From Longicatena caecimuris (GTDB taxonomy: Bacteria > Bacillota_I > Bacilli_A > Erysipelotrichales > Erysipelotrichaceae): DNA of 64,000 nucleotides. The notes below the pieces were generated by a model. It was not told the origin of the DNA, searched no databases, and was given only the letters and a program-made list of their open reading frames with translations. Location of the stretch: NCBI RefSeq assembly GCF_004341945.1, contig NZ_SMBP01000015.1, forward strand, positions 18,119 through 82,118, given 5' to 3'. Positions within the stretch are counted from its first letter, which is position 1. Each line of letters starts with the position of its first letter. This document shows positions 35,386 to 44,043 of the stretch, piece after piece. Made by a program: the position numbers and the translations under genes.

Positions 35386-35946
35386 ATGAAAAAGAAAAAG
35401 CATATGGGTATTCGTATTTTCTGCGCATTGTTATTTTTGGGTATCAGCGGTTCGGTTATGTTTAGTATTTACAAGCTGTCAGCAGAGAATGGTGCGCAAT
35501 CAAATTTACGAAGTGAAATCGTTACGGAAAAAATCAAACAAGAAGTAAAGACAAGGCTAGAATCTTCTGAGAAGGGAATGCAGCTTTCGGAAAAAATAAA
35601 GTATTATGTCATTATGCATTCGCCATATGGCAGTGACTGGAATTCCAATATACGTAAACTGGCCCATTTCTCGATTTATTTTGCTTTAGCATGTGGTATT
35701 TATATCACCTTGGCCATTCTCGGTGTAAATAAGACCTTGCGCTTTTTATTAACTGTCGGTATCTGTTTCTGTTTTGCCTTTGGCGATGAGCTACATCAAC
35801 GCTATACCGGCCGAACTTCGAGTATGAAGGATGTTTATCTAGATACGTTTGGAGCTCTTGTTTCAACTTGTATCTGGACGGTGCTTTCCTGGTTTGCCAG
35901 TGGCATTTCTTTGTTGGTACATAAGGTCAATGAGATGTATGAATAG
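35386..35946 (+). CDS. VanZ-like membrane protein
   Basis: 186 residues: an N-terminal helix, an extracytoplasmic segment, then VanZ-like helices with KLAHFSIYFALACG, FGDELHQRYTGRTSSMKD and YLDTFGALV, the conserved polar residues of the family. VanZ is tied to low-level teicoplanin resistance in vanA clusters, but most family members are uncharacterised. AAGGTG lies 9 bases before ATG 35386. It precedes a Bce-type detoxification module. Confidence 0.85.
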   Translation: MKKKKHMGIRIFCALLFLGISGSVMFSIYKLSAENGAQSNLRSEIVTEKIKQEVKTRLESSEKGMQLSEKIKYYVIMHSPYGSDWNSNIRKLAHFSIYFALACGIYITLAILGVNKTLRFLLTVGICFCFAFGDELHQRYTGRTSSMKDVYLDTFGALVSTCIWTVLSWFASGISLLVHKVNEMYE

Positions 35947-35962
35947 TTCTTACAATATTGAA

Positions 35963-35987
35963 AGATGACAGCCGTCATCTTTTTCTT
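35963..35987 (+). terminator. terminator after the VanZ-like gene
   Basis: AGATGAC pairs with GTCATCT around AGCC, then TTTTCTTTC. A TATAAT at 35993-35998, the likely -10 for the next operon, follows at once. Confidence 0.8.
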
Positions 35988-36036
35988 TCGTGTATAATGA
36001 GTTAGGACAAGTAACAACAAGAAAGGAAAGAGTGCC

Positions 36037-36699
36037 ATGTATAAGATATTGCTCATTGAAGATGATGAAACAATCGTAAAAGAATTATCCGAGGTTTTGC
36101 GGCGGCAGGGATATGCTTGCTGTGTGTGGAATCTGACGGAAGATATGCAATCCTTGTTACAGCGCGAAGAACCGCATTGTATTCTGTTGGATATTAATCT
36201 TCCCCATACTGATGGTTTTGTATTATGCAAACAGATACGCTCTTTTTCCGGTGTGCCGATCATCTTTGTGACAAGTCGCAATACGGATATGGATGAGCTT
36301 TGCAGTATGACTTTAGGCGGGGATGATTTTATCACGAAACCATATAATATCAGTATCCTTTTAGCCCGCATCGCAGCTGTTTTAAAGCGCACGTATGCAC
36401 ATGGCGAAACCATTCTTACCCATCGCGGTGTATATCTTTTCGTTGCTCGCAGTGTTTTAGCTTATGAGGGTAAAGAGTGCGAATTGACAAAGAATGAATT
36501 GCGCATCTTATACAATTTATTTTGTCATAAAGGAGAAATCGTTGCCCGTGATGACTTGATTGATGATTTATGGGATAATAAACTATTTATTGATGATAAT
36601 GCATTAAGTGTGAATATTACGAGAATACGTGCGAAACTAAAGGAACTCGGTGTAGAAGCGTTCATTCATACCAGACATCGACAGGGGTATTGGATATGA
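36037..36699 (+). CDS. OmpR-family response regulator (BceR-like)
   Basis: 220 residues: receiver domain with Asp9-Asp10, phospho-acceptor Asp52 (LLDINLP), Thr in VTSRN and Lys in ITKPYN; then a winged-helix output domain ending IRAKLKELGVEAFIHTRHRQGYWI-like. Paired with the kinase it overlaps by 4 bases (ATGA). By gene order it should activate the ABC genes downstream. AAAGGAAAGAG precedes the ATG. Confidence 0.92.
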   Translation: MYKILLIEDDETIVKELSEVLRRQGYACCVWNLTEDMQSLLQREEPHCILLDINLPHTDGFVLCKQIRSFSGVPIIFVTSRNTDMDELCSMTLGGDDFITKPYNISILLARIAAVLKRTYAHGETILTHRGVYLFVARSVLAYEGKECELTKNELRILYNLFCHKGEIVARDDLIDDLWDNKLFIDDNALSVNITRIRAKLKELGVEAFIHTRHRQGYWI

Positions 36700-37688
36700 A
36701 TGTAAGAGAAGTCTTTGCGCGACATGCTTTCTTTTTGATTCTTATGTTTTTATGGATGCTGTTATGTGATGGTGTTTTATATGGCATGGGCATAGCATGG
36801 GAAGTTTTAGCATTCTTGAATGTTATGAGTGGATGTATGGTTTGCGCATATTTAATAAAAGTAGGCAGACAGCGCAGCAAGCGGAAAAAAGAGATTGAAC
36901 GAATTGCGCAGACATTGGATCAGAAATATTTATTACAGGAAGTCTTAGGACATGATAAAGATCCACAGGAACAGTTTTATGCTTACCTGCTTCGCCTTGG
37001 TAATAAAAGCATGTTGGAAAAAATCAGTGAAGTGAAAAGAGAACGATTGCAATATCAGGAATATGTGGAACAATGGGTACATGAAATTAAAACGCCTATT
37101 GCGGCATTAAAGCTGCAATGTGAGAATGTGCAGGATAAGCGCAAGCGGGATATGCTGCAACAAGTGGAGCGGGTAGAGCATTATGTGGAACAGGCATTAT
37201 TTTATGCTCGCAGTGAAAATGTGGAAAAAGATTTACGAATACAGTATTGTGATTTGTATGATTGTTGCAGTGAGGCTTTGTTACAGTGCAAGTATTTATG
37301 CACAAGCGCTTTTTTACAAATTCATTTTGCTTTTACATCGGCAATTGTGGCAACCGATGAGAAGTGGGTTATTTTTATATTGAACCAATTGATTGAAAAT
37401 GCTGTCAAGTATCGAAAAGAAAAAGCGCATTTATATTTATACATTACCCAGGATGCTTCCTATGTGACTTTACATGTGCAGGATAATGGGGCTGGTATTC
37501 CTATGCAGGATCAAACACGAATATTTGAAAAAGGATTCACGGGAGAAAATGGAAGAAAGCATAATCAACATGCGACTGGCATCGGTTTATACTTATGCAA
37601 ACGACTGTGTGATGCGCTGCAGATAGAAATGATGGTACGTTCTAAGGAAGGCGTGTTTACCGATATGCAGCTACGCTTTCATAAATAA
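36696..37688 (+). CDS. intramembrane-sensing histidine kinase (BceS-like)
   Basis: 330 residues: two membrane helices near the N-terminus (about 9-30 and 35-55) with almost no extracellular loop, as in BceS kinases that sense flux through their ABC transporter. Dimerisation region with His129 in EQWVHEIKTPIAALKL, N box NQLIENAVKY, G boxes DNGAGIP and GIGLYLCKR. It phosphorylates the adjacent response regulator. Confidence 0.92.
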   Translation: MNVREVFARHAFFLILMFLWMLLCDGVLYGMGIAWEVLAFLNVMSGCMVCAYLIKVGRQRSKRKKEIERIAQTLDQKYLLQEVLGHDKDPQEQFYAYLLRLGNKSMLEKISEVKRERLQYQEYVEQWVHEIKTPIAALKLQCENVQDKRKRDMLQQVERVEHYVEQALFYARSENVEKDLRIQYCDLYDCCSEALLQCKYLCTSAFLQIHFAFTSAIVATDEKWVIFILNQLIENAVKYRKEKAHLYLYITQDASYVTLHVQDNGAGIPMQDQTRIFEKGFTGENGRKHNQHATGIGLYLCKRLCDALQIEMMVRSKEGVFTDMQLRFHK

Positions 37689-37781
37689 AAGTTCTTTCAA
37701 CTTTGTAAGGACAGCGTAAGGAAACATCATACAAACAGAAAAGGGAAACCTTTATACTTAATGTGTAAAGGAGTGAGCAAG

Positions 37782-38546
37782 ATGACATTATTAAGAGTTG
37801 AACACGTAGAAAAATATTATGGAAATGGCGGGAATTTATGTAAAGCCTTGGATGATATCAGCTTTACCATGGAACAAGGGGAATTTATGGCGGTGATGGG
37901 GGCAAGTGGCAGTGGAAAGACAACGTTATTAAATGTCATAGCTACCATCGATACACCAAGTGGCGGTGATATTTATGTGCAGGATGAAAATGTGTCTACG
38001 AAAAAGGAAGAAGCATTAGCTGCTTTTCGGAAACAACAGCTTGGCTTTATCTTTCAGGATCTAAATTTATTAAACACGCTGCGTATAGATGAAAATATCG
38101 CGCTTCCTTTAACGCTATTGCATTACGATACAAAGCAGATTGATGAAAAAGTGTTAAAGATGGCGCAGCGACTCGGTATTGAAGATGTATTGCTGAAATA
38201 TCCATATGAAGTCAGTGGAGGACAGCGGCAGCGTTGTGCCTGTGCCAGAGCTATGATCCATCAGCCTTCCTTAATACTTGCAGATGAACCAACCGGAGCG
38301 TTAGATTCCCATGCGTCTTATTTATTTATGGAACAGCTTTTACAGCGTAATACAGAAGATCATGCTTCTATTTTGATGGTTACACATGATGCATTCAGTG
38401 CCTCTTATGCGAAACGAATTCTCTTTTTAAAGGACGGTAAAATTTTTAATGAACTATATCGCGGAGAATATAGCCGTTCATCATTTTATCAGAAGATTTT
38501 AGATGTCATGATGCTGTTAGGCGGTGATGTACATGCTATACGTTAA
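37782..38546 (+). CDS. ABC transporter ATPase (BceA-like)
   Basis: 254 residues: Walker A GASGSGKTT, FQDLNLL, signature VSGGQRQR, Walker B LILADEPTGALD, switch His VTHD. MacB/BceA-type. AAAGGAG lies 8 bases before ATG 37782. A 93-base gap from the kinase probably holds its own inducible promoter: TATACT at about 37752, with a GTAA-rich stretch at 37700-37730 where a BceR-type site would be expected. It powers removal of peptide antibiotics from their lipid II-cycle targets. Confidence 0.9.
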   Translation: MTLLRVEHVEKYYGNGGNLCKALDDISFTMEQGEFMAVMGASGSGKTTLLNVIATIDTPSGGDIYVQDENVSTKKEEALAAFRKQQLGFIFQDLNLLNTLRIDENIALPLTLLHYDTKQIDEKVLKMAQRLGIEDVLLKYPYEVSGGQRQRCACARAMIHQPSLILADEPTGALDSHASYLFMEQLLQRNTEDHASILMVTHDAFSASYAKRILFLKDGKIFNELYRGEYSRSSFYQKILDVMMLLGGDVHAIR

Positions 38547-40482
38547 ACTCACTTTACGTAATTTACAACGCAGTATGAAAGAATATGCCATCTTCATGTT
38601 AACGATGGTCATATCTATGATGTTGATGTATTCCTTTATGGCAGTAGCGTTCAGTGAACAAGTGCTACAGCTTAGCAAGCATATGGATGCATTTGCTCAG
38701 GTTATTTTGGTTGTATCTATGGGACTTGTTATTGTGATTGGCTGGTTGATTTCCTATATAGCGAACTTTATGTTACGAAAGCGCAGTCGAGAATTTGGCA
38801 TGTATTTATTGATGGGGATGACGCGTAAACAAGTTTGTCGCATGTTTTTGTTGGAACAATTTTGCATGGGACTTTTTGCTTATGGCATTGGCTGTATCCT
38901 TGGTTTGTTTACCTTTCAAATCTTATTAGCCATCATTCAGCATATTTTTGGCATCGCTTATCAGTTTGCTTTTCGCTTTTCCATTCCAGCGGCAGGTGTT
39001 ACCTTTCTCGCCTTTCTTATCCTATATGCATATGAATTGGTGAAAGAATATCGTATCTTGCATCATGTAAATATTCATACCCTGCTGTATCAGGATCAGC
39101 AAAATGAAACAGTGAAAAAAGGACGCCTCCATACGCTGATGTACATGCTTGGGGCGATTTTATGTGCAGCCGTGGGACTAAAGTTATTTTATGATGGCAT
39201 GCGCAATGGAATACGTGATGTTGAAGAAACCAAAAAATTGTTACCGGCTGTCTTGCTGATCATTGCATCAATTTATGCTTGTTTTTTGGGACTCTCCGGT
39301 TTCTTGCAGCATTTTTTAGATCAGCATAAACAATTGAAGTATCAACACAATAGGATGTTTTTGTTGGGACGATTGCAAGGGCGGTTACGCTCAAATCGTA
39401 TTGTATTGGCAACATTATCCTTATTGACCTTAGTGACGATTTGTTTTCTTTGCTTTGGCATGAAGTTCAAAGAAACAACGGATTTGACGATTCATAGTGC
39501 AGCTCCTTTTGATTTACAAGTGATTACCCAACATCAGCAATATATCAAAAAGGCGGCAGGATTTTTGGCTGAAAAAAAGCTTACTTATGAAGATCATACG
39601 TATCAAACTTATACACATCTTAGGGATGATGTAAAGGTGAAACAAACCTTTGCGAAAGCTTTGGATCATACGGCATATGATTCCACGTATTATCGGACAA
39701 CGACCTTTATGCGTTATGCTGATGTACAACGATTATTGCAATTAAAAGGCAAAAAAGTACCTGCTTTAGAAAAGGATGAATACATGCTTGTTGTAAGTAA
39801 GAAGCAGCAGGAACTTATGGAAAGTTATTGCCGCAAGCATCCGTTTACCATCAATGGAAAGCTTATGAAACTGCGCTATGTCTGTACCGAGGAAATATTA
39901 CAGACAATGTATTTTGTAGTTGTGCCTGATGTGTATGTGCAAGGAGTAAAAGGAGATACCTTTTATTATGTAGCGCAAAGTGCCAAAGAATTACCAAGTG
40001 CTTGGGAAGATCAACTTTATGAACGATGCAGCAATTCCCAGTTACAAGAGTATAGCAGTGTTCGTTTGCATAGCAGCTATGTGGAAACATCCATGTTTTC
40101 CTATGTGACCATTGTTTTTTGTTTATTCTATGCTGCTTTCATCTTCATCTGTGCTGCCGGTACCATCCTAGCAACGCAGCAATTAAGTGATCTTGAAGCC
40201 CAAAAATATGAGTATGCGCTTTTGCATAAAATGGGCGCATCACGCAAAACGTTATATCGTCTTTTACATTATCAGAATCTGTTGTATTTCCTATTGCCGT
40301 TGCTGCTGCCTGCTTTCTTTATGATTCCCATACTGAACAGCTTGGATATTATGTTTACCACAACCGATGCGACAACACCAATGTATATGTATTTAGGAAT
40401 TACACTTGCATTGTTCTTTACCATTTATCTTGCTTATTATGCATTAACCTATATCAGCTGTCGTCGTAATTTGGATATATAG
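38533..40482 (+). CDS. ABC transporter permease (BceB-like)
   Basis: 649 residues with FtsX-like ends: N-terminal helix, a group of three helices, further helices, and a large extracytoplasmic domain of about 200 residues (about 320-520) before the last three helices, the BceB layout of ten membrane segments. KSREFGMYLLMGMTRKQV-like and YALLHKMGASRKTL are the FtsX coupling motifs. The ATG at 38533 fits the ribosome site AGGCGGTG; it overlaps bceA by 14 bases. Likely resistance to bacitracin, lantibiotic or defensin-type peptides; the exact drug is unknown. Confidence 0.9.
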   Translation: MLYVKLTLRNLQRSMKEYAIFMLTMVISMMLMYSFMAVAFSEQVLQLSKHMDAFAQVILVVSMGLVIVIGWLISYIANFMLRKRSREFGMYLLMGMTRKQVCRMFLLEQFCMGLFAYGIGCILGLFTFQILLAIIQHIFGIAYQFAFRFSIPAAGVTFLAFLILYAYELVKEYRILHHVNIHTLLYQDQQNETVKKGRLHTLMYMLGAILCAAVGLKLFYDGMRNGIRDVEETKKLLPAVLLIIASIYACFLGLSGFLQHFLDQHKQLKYQHNRMFLLGRLQGRLRSNRIVLATLSLLTLVTICFLCFGMKFKETTDLTIHSAAPFDLQVITQHQQYIKKAAGFLAEKKLTYEDHTYQTYTHLRDDVKVKQTFAKALDHTAYDSTYYRTTTFMRYADVQRLLQLKGKKVPALEKDEYMLVVSKKQQELMESYCRKHPFTINGKLMKLRYVCTEEILQTMYFVVVPDVYVQGVKGDTFYYVAQSAKELPSAWEDQLYERCSNSQLQEYSSVRLHSSYVETSMFSYVTIVFCLFYAAFIFICAAGTILATQQLSDLEAQKYEYALLHKMGASRKTLYRLLHYQNLLYFLLPLLLPAFFMIPILNSLDIMFTTTDATTPMYMYLGITLALFFTIYLAYYALTYISCRRNLDI

Positions 40483-40623
40483 AATAATAAAAGTATCGCC
40501 CATACAAAGTTTGATCGTTGCTTTCTATATAGCATTACGCTCTTATTGGCAACAGACTCACGTTTTATATAGAGTGCTTGATCTATGATATTCTTGCTTT
40601 TACGCGCAGGATCAGAGCATTTC

Positions 40624-40652
40624 TTTACCTTTATGTATGAATCTGTTATACT
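40624..40652 (+). promoter_or_regulatory. promoter of the M50 protease gene
   Basis: TTTACC 40624-40629 and TATACT 40647-40652 with a 17-bp spacer, 30 bp before the start codon. Confidence 0.65.
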
Positions 40653-40681
40653 ATTGAATACTACCAGAAGGAGGAAACATC

Positions 40682-41347
40682 ATGTTTGGTTATGATTTCA
40701 ATAGTTTTCTGCGTGAAATGATTTATCTGATACCGGCCGTGGCAATTGCTTTGAGCTTTCATGAATTTGCTCATGCGTTTGTATCCTATAAGCTGGGTGA
40801 TTATACGCAAAAGGAAAGAGGTCGTTTGACTTTAAATCCTTTAAAGCATCTGGATCCCATTGGTACTTTATGTTTGCTTTTCTTTCAATTTGGATGGGCC
40901 AAACCAGTGGAAGTAGATCCTTATTATTATCGTAATAAAAAAGAAGGCATGATCTGGACAGCCTTAGCTGGACCATTGATGAATATGCTGATTGGTTTTA
41001 TCTGTGTATTCTTATGCTATTTGATGATTCGTTTTAATTTCTATAGCAATTATTCAGGTGCTGTTGCCGATTATCTGTTTCAATTGAGTTATATGACTGC
41101 ACTGATTAACATTGGATTAGGTATCTTTAACTTAATACCATTACCGCCGCTTGATGGTTCTAAGATTTTAATGGGTGTTCTTAGTGAAGAAACTTATTTC
41201 AATTTGATGCGTTATGAAATGTATTTATCCTTCGCATTGATACTGGTTTTGGTCAGTGGTGTATTAGATGGCCCATTGTTTTATGCAAGAAGTGCGATCG
41301 TCAATTGTTTCTCAACAATCAGTCGTGTGTTATTAGGAATGGGGTAA
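40682..41347 (+). CDS. M50-family site-2-type membrane metalloprotease (YwhC-like)
   Basis: 221 residues: about five membrane helices, zinc motif HEFAH (27-31), second motif NLIPLPPLDGSK near 150-162. No PDZ domain, as in the compact YwhC/Rip group. It cleaves within the membrane; substrates unknown. GAAGGAGGAAA precedes the ATG. Single-gene unit with its own promoter and terminator. Confidence 0.9.
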   Translation: MFGYDFNSFLREMIYLIPAVAIALSFHEFAHAFVSYKLGDYTQKERGRLTLNPLKHLDPIGTLCLLFFQFGWAKPVEVDPYYYRNKKEGMIWTALAGPLMNMLIGFICVFLCYLMIRFNFYSNYSGAVADYLFQLSYMTALINIGLGIFNLIPLPPLDGSKILMGVLSEETYFNLMRYEMYLSFALILVLVSGVLDGPLFYARSAIVNCFSTISRVLLGMG

Positions 41348-41364
41348 ACCTGTTCCTTTTTTTA
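41335..41364 (+). terminator. terminator overlapping the M50 stop codon
   Basis: AGGAAtGGG pairs with CCTgTTCCT around the stop-codon region, followed by TTTTTTT. Confidence 0.7.
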
Positions 41365-41737
41365 TGTGATGCAGGTGGAAGCAGATTGTTTTATGAAAGA
41401 CGTCAATGTTTACATGACGTAAGAAGATGGAAAAGCAAAAATTAGATTATTCTGTGAATTTCATATTTGTGATACGAGTTTGATAATGAAAATTATAAAT
41501 CAGTGAAAATTTTTTAGTTGATTAAGACTACTGTATATATCTTTTTAGAAGTAGATAAAGGTTTTTCTCTATACATTATCGTTTATAAGTTATTTGATAA
41601 ATTTTGTAATGGAACTTCAAAATGGCAGTTAATTTTAAAGAATATTTATTTATCTATTTATTTTAGATATAAAAATTTACATTTTTAGATTTATTGCATA
41701 TAATGATAATAGAAGAGATATAAGGAGGTTGATGCAC
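41348..41737. other. AT-rich intergenic region with a dyad
   Basis: No ORF. Near 41400-41420, ACGTCA-a-TGT and ACA-TGACGT form an almost perfect dyad with a 2-base centre and one bulged A, like a repressor site. Base composition becomes clearly more AT-rich from here to about 44 kb. Confidence 0.45.
41676..41704 (+). promoter_or_regulatory. promoter of the two small unknown genes
   Basis: TTTACA 41676-41681 and TATAAT 41699-41704 with a 17-bp spacer, 34 bp before the 51-codon gene. Confidence 0.8.
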
Positions 41738-41893
41738 ATGAATAATGCATATCCTTACAATTATTATTTTACTGCCCACACAGTATTAACTTACAGTAGC
41801 GCGAACAGTATTTCAAGTATATCAACTAGTGAACCTTATGATATTCGCATAGTAAAACCTTTTCCTTCTCTGTCTGATGTAGATTTAAAATGA
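41738..41893 (+). CDS. 51-residue protein of unknown function
   Basis: Begins MNNAYPYNYYFTAH and ends SLSDVDLK. It is rich in Tyr, Ser and Thr, with no membrane segment or signal peptide. An excellent AAGGAGG (41722-41728) lies 9 bases before the ATG behind a strong promoter, and the TGA overlaps the next gene's ATG (ATGA), so it is very likely real. No family recognised; it may be a partner of the next protein. Confidence 0.65.
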   Translation: MNNAYPYNYYFTAHTVLTYSSANSISSISTSEPYDIRIVKPFPSLSDVDLK

Positions 41894-42252
41894 TAAAAGA
41901 ATTTTCTAGTATTAAAATAGATTTTTCGAATAACGCTTTTCAAATATTAAATGGGACAGAAGGAAAATATTCATTAAGTGAAATAGAAAGATGTGTTGTT
42001 TTAAATGAAAAAGCTAGTAAAAAAGGGAAACAAGCTCCCTTCTTAGCTTTAATGCCTAGCTCTGGCTTACCTACTGGAATATTATCAACTCCATATTTGT
42101 TTGTGGGTATAAAGATTATTATGAAAGATAATCGAAATTTAGCTGTCTATGTATCAAAAAATAATACACAGGTAGGAACAGAGCAGTATCAGAAAGATAA
42201 TGATGAGGCTAAACAAATTGTAAAGTATCTGAAATCCAGAATAAACACTTGA
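41890..42252 (+). CDS. 120-residue protein of unknown function
   Basis: Begins MIKEFSSIKIDFSNNAFQIL. The alternation of short beta-type strands (GKYSLSEIERCVVL, PYLFVGIKIIMKD, LAVYVSKNN) and a C-terminal helix ending EAKQIVKYLKSR suggests a small PH-like fold, as in other bacterial proteins with an ending of this type, but this is a guess. Translationally coupled to the 51-residue gene. Function unknown. Confidence 0.6.
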   Translation: MIKEFSSIKIDFSNNAFQILNGTEGKYSLSEIERCVVLNEKASKKGKQAPFLALMPSSGLPTGILSTPYLFVGIKIIMKDNRNLAVYVSKNNTQVGTEQYQKDNDEAKQIVKYLKSRINT

Positions 42253-42834
42253 ATATGAAATACTTTGCAGATAAAGTAATGTCGGACCGTATGGTATCTA
42301 AGTTTTATCTGTTTTAGTATAAGAATACATAAGCTTTAAATAAGATGAAAATAGTAGAAAGACTTGTAAATATGAAGCATGTAAGAGGGATTTTACAGTA
42401 TGATAAGTAAAAAGCAAATTGTAGAGGCATAAAAAAATAATTCGAGTAAACATGGAGTAAAATAATATTGAAAATAAAAAGCTGAAAATTTTAAGTGAAA
42501 AAAGAGTAAGATTTCGAAGAAAGATACCTTGCTTTTTTTTCGTGGTGTAAAGAAATCTGATAAATAAGGGAATTTTGTGAATACCTAGATGGTTGTATAT
42601 GGAAAGTAATAATAAACTAAATTGTTAGTAGTGAAAAAATCATACTATTGTATTGCCTTTTCGGATCAATCAAAATTGTTTTTGGTAAAGGATAAATGCG
42701 TGAAATGATACAAACAGAGTATTCTTTTTTTCTATACATGACAGGTTTCTTCGTTATGACTTTCTTGTAATTTCATTCGATATAGGGTATTATGTTTGTG
42801 CGGTAACTAAAAGTAATTAAATTGGAGGATCATT
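42253..42834. other. 582-bp AT-rich intergenic region
   Basis: Only very short ORFs on the plus strand (for example 20 codons from ATG 42255), none with a good ribosome site. A weak terminator-like stem (GTAAGAT/AT..CTTGC before TTTTTTTT) lies near 42507-42540. TATAGGGTATTATG just before 42800 may contain the -10 for the next gene. The region could be decayed coding sequence, but I see no recognisable remnant. Confidence 0.4.
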
Positions 42835-43278
42835 ATGAAAAAAAGATTTTTGGCTTTTCTAATGGTTACTTTTTTGTTATGCGGATGTACGAGTTATGAA
42901 AGAGATGAATCGGCTGGAGAAGTCATTCAAATATCTTTGGCGGATATGGAATCAATGATGAAAAAAGGGCAAGAATTTACGATTGCCTTTACGCAATCCA
43001 TGTGTGGGTATTGTGAGGACTTCCACGAATTATTTGAAAACTATCGTCAGAACCATCATGTGGTACTCTATGAAGTGCCATTAGAAAGAGAAAAAGAACA
43101 ACCTAATGTAAATAGGGCAATCATACAACAATATTTTCCGGAATTTGATAAAACACCAGGCATTTTTTATGCCAATGGAGGAAAATGTATTGATAGTATT
43201 CATCAATCACAAAGAATGACGGAAGAATTATTTGATAACTGGGTGAAAAAACATAAACTTGATAAAAAAGTAAATTAG
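42835..43278 (+). CDS. thioredoxin-like lipoprotein
   Basis: 147 residues: signal peptide with lipobox LLCGC (lipidated Cys18), then a thioredoxin-like domain with active-site C57-G-Y-C60 (FTQSMCGYCEDF) and the cis-Pro in TPGIFY. It would sit on the outer face of the membrane and act as a thiol oxidase, reductase or isomerase. GGAGG precedes the ATG. The next gene, 11 bases downstream, encodes a small Cys-containing membrane protein and may be its partner. Confidence 0.82.
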   Translation: MKKRFLAFLMVTFLLCGCTSYERDESAGEVIQISLADMESMMKKGQEFTIAFTQSMCGYCEDFHELFENYRQNHHVVLYEVPLEREKEQPNVNRAIIQQYFPEFDKTPGIFYANGGKCIDSIHQSQRMTEELFDNWVKKHKLDKKVN

Positions 43279-43289
43279 AAAGAGGCTAT

Positions 43290-43529
43290 ATGAAAAACAA
43301 AAAGAATGTATATACGTATTTTTTTGTGTTATCCGTTTTATTGATTATATATATGGGGTACACATTATTTACGACCTATCAGCAATTAAGTGCCTATTGT
43401 AATAACTATAACACAACAATGGCAGCACAGTGGGGATATTGTCTACAAACATTCCTGGCGGCGATCGTACCGTGCTTAGTCTATGCGTCTACATGCTATG
43501 GAATAGGGTATATGATTAAAAATCACTAA
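43290..43529 (+). CDS. 79-residue membrane protein with four cysteines
   Basis: Two membrane helices (about 8-28 and 50-75) joined by a loop with two Cys (LSAYCNNYN and QWGYCLQT), plus two Cys in the second helix (PCLVYASTCYG). No family recognised. AGAGGC precedes the ATG. Co-transcription with the thioredoxin-like lipoprotein suggests a shared redox role, by inference only. Confidence 0.65.
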   Translation: MKNKKNVYTYFFVLSVLLIIYMGYTLFTTYQQLSAYCNNYNTTMAAQWGYCLQTFLAAIVPCLVYASTCYGIGYMIKNH

Positions 43530-43677
43530 GGAAAGATTTTATACTGTAAGGTATCGGATAAATCTGATAAGTTGCAGTTTTTTTATGGAAAACTAAATTA
43601 AGACAGCTATTAAAAAGTATATGTTCCTATAAAAAAAGGTAGAAATGATTAGAAATTCATTGCTATTTTCGCGAAAA

Positions 43678-43707
43678 TTACATTTGTTACATTTACATTA
43701 TTTACAT
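43678..43707 (+). repeat. four TTACAT repeats
   Basis: TTACAT occurs at 43678, 43687, 43693 and 43702 (spacing 9, 6, 9), and GTGTAA, the inverse core, follows at about 43723. The pattern resembles a cooperative regulator-binding array. Confidence 0.5.
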
Positions 43708-43956
43708 CTTCATAACTAAAAAGTGTAAAAAGAATAATCAAAATTACAAACAGAAAGGGTTTACATTGATTTTACAAAGAACTAAAATAATATTGTCAGA
43801 TGCATTCTATGTCATTTCTGATGTGATGAGGTGGATATCTGTTTTATTGTTCATGAACAGTTACCGCGTATATAAAAACTTATACTTTTTGATACAATCT
43901 GATAAAAGTCTAAAACCCTGCTTTTTTCAGGTTATTTTCTTTCAATGTATAAAAAA

Positions 43957-43985
43957 ACAGTTAATTTCAAGTTGAAATTAACTGT
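43957..43985. repeat. perfect 14-bp inverted repeat with 1-base centre
   Basis: ACAGTTAATTTCAA and TTGAAATTAACTGT flank a single G. The minus strand continues into TTTTTTT, so it would end leftward transcription. On the plus strand no T-run follows, so it may instead be an operator or an mRNA stabiliser. Confidence 0.6.
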
Positions 43986-44043
43986 GTAATAAAGTATATG
44001 ATTTGAAACATGAACAATAATGCAGAAAATAAAGGGAGGTGTT

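Larger units (their letters stand above)
43530..44043. other. 514-bp AT-rich regulatory region before the GH31 gene
   Basis: No convincing gene. It contains four TTACAT repeats (43678-43707) and a perfect 29-base palindrome (43957-43985), listed separately. The promoter of the glycosidase gene must lie here, but I could not choose a single convincing -35/-10 pair. Confidence 0.5.

Noticed and set aside
42253..42420. Several tiny ORFs after the 120-residue gene as real peptides
   Set aside because: 10-20 codons, no ribosome sites, AT-rich random look.
43766..43975. 69-codon plus-strand ORF with hydrophobic segments
   Set aside because: Starts at TTG without a convincing ribosome site and ends inside the perfect palindrome; composition like the surrounding AT-rich DNA.
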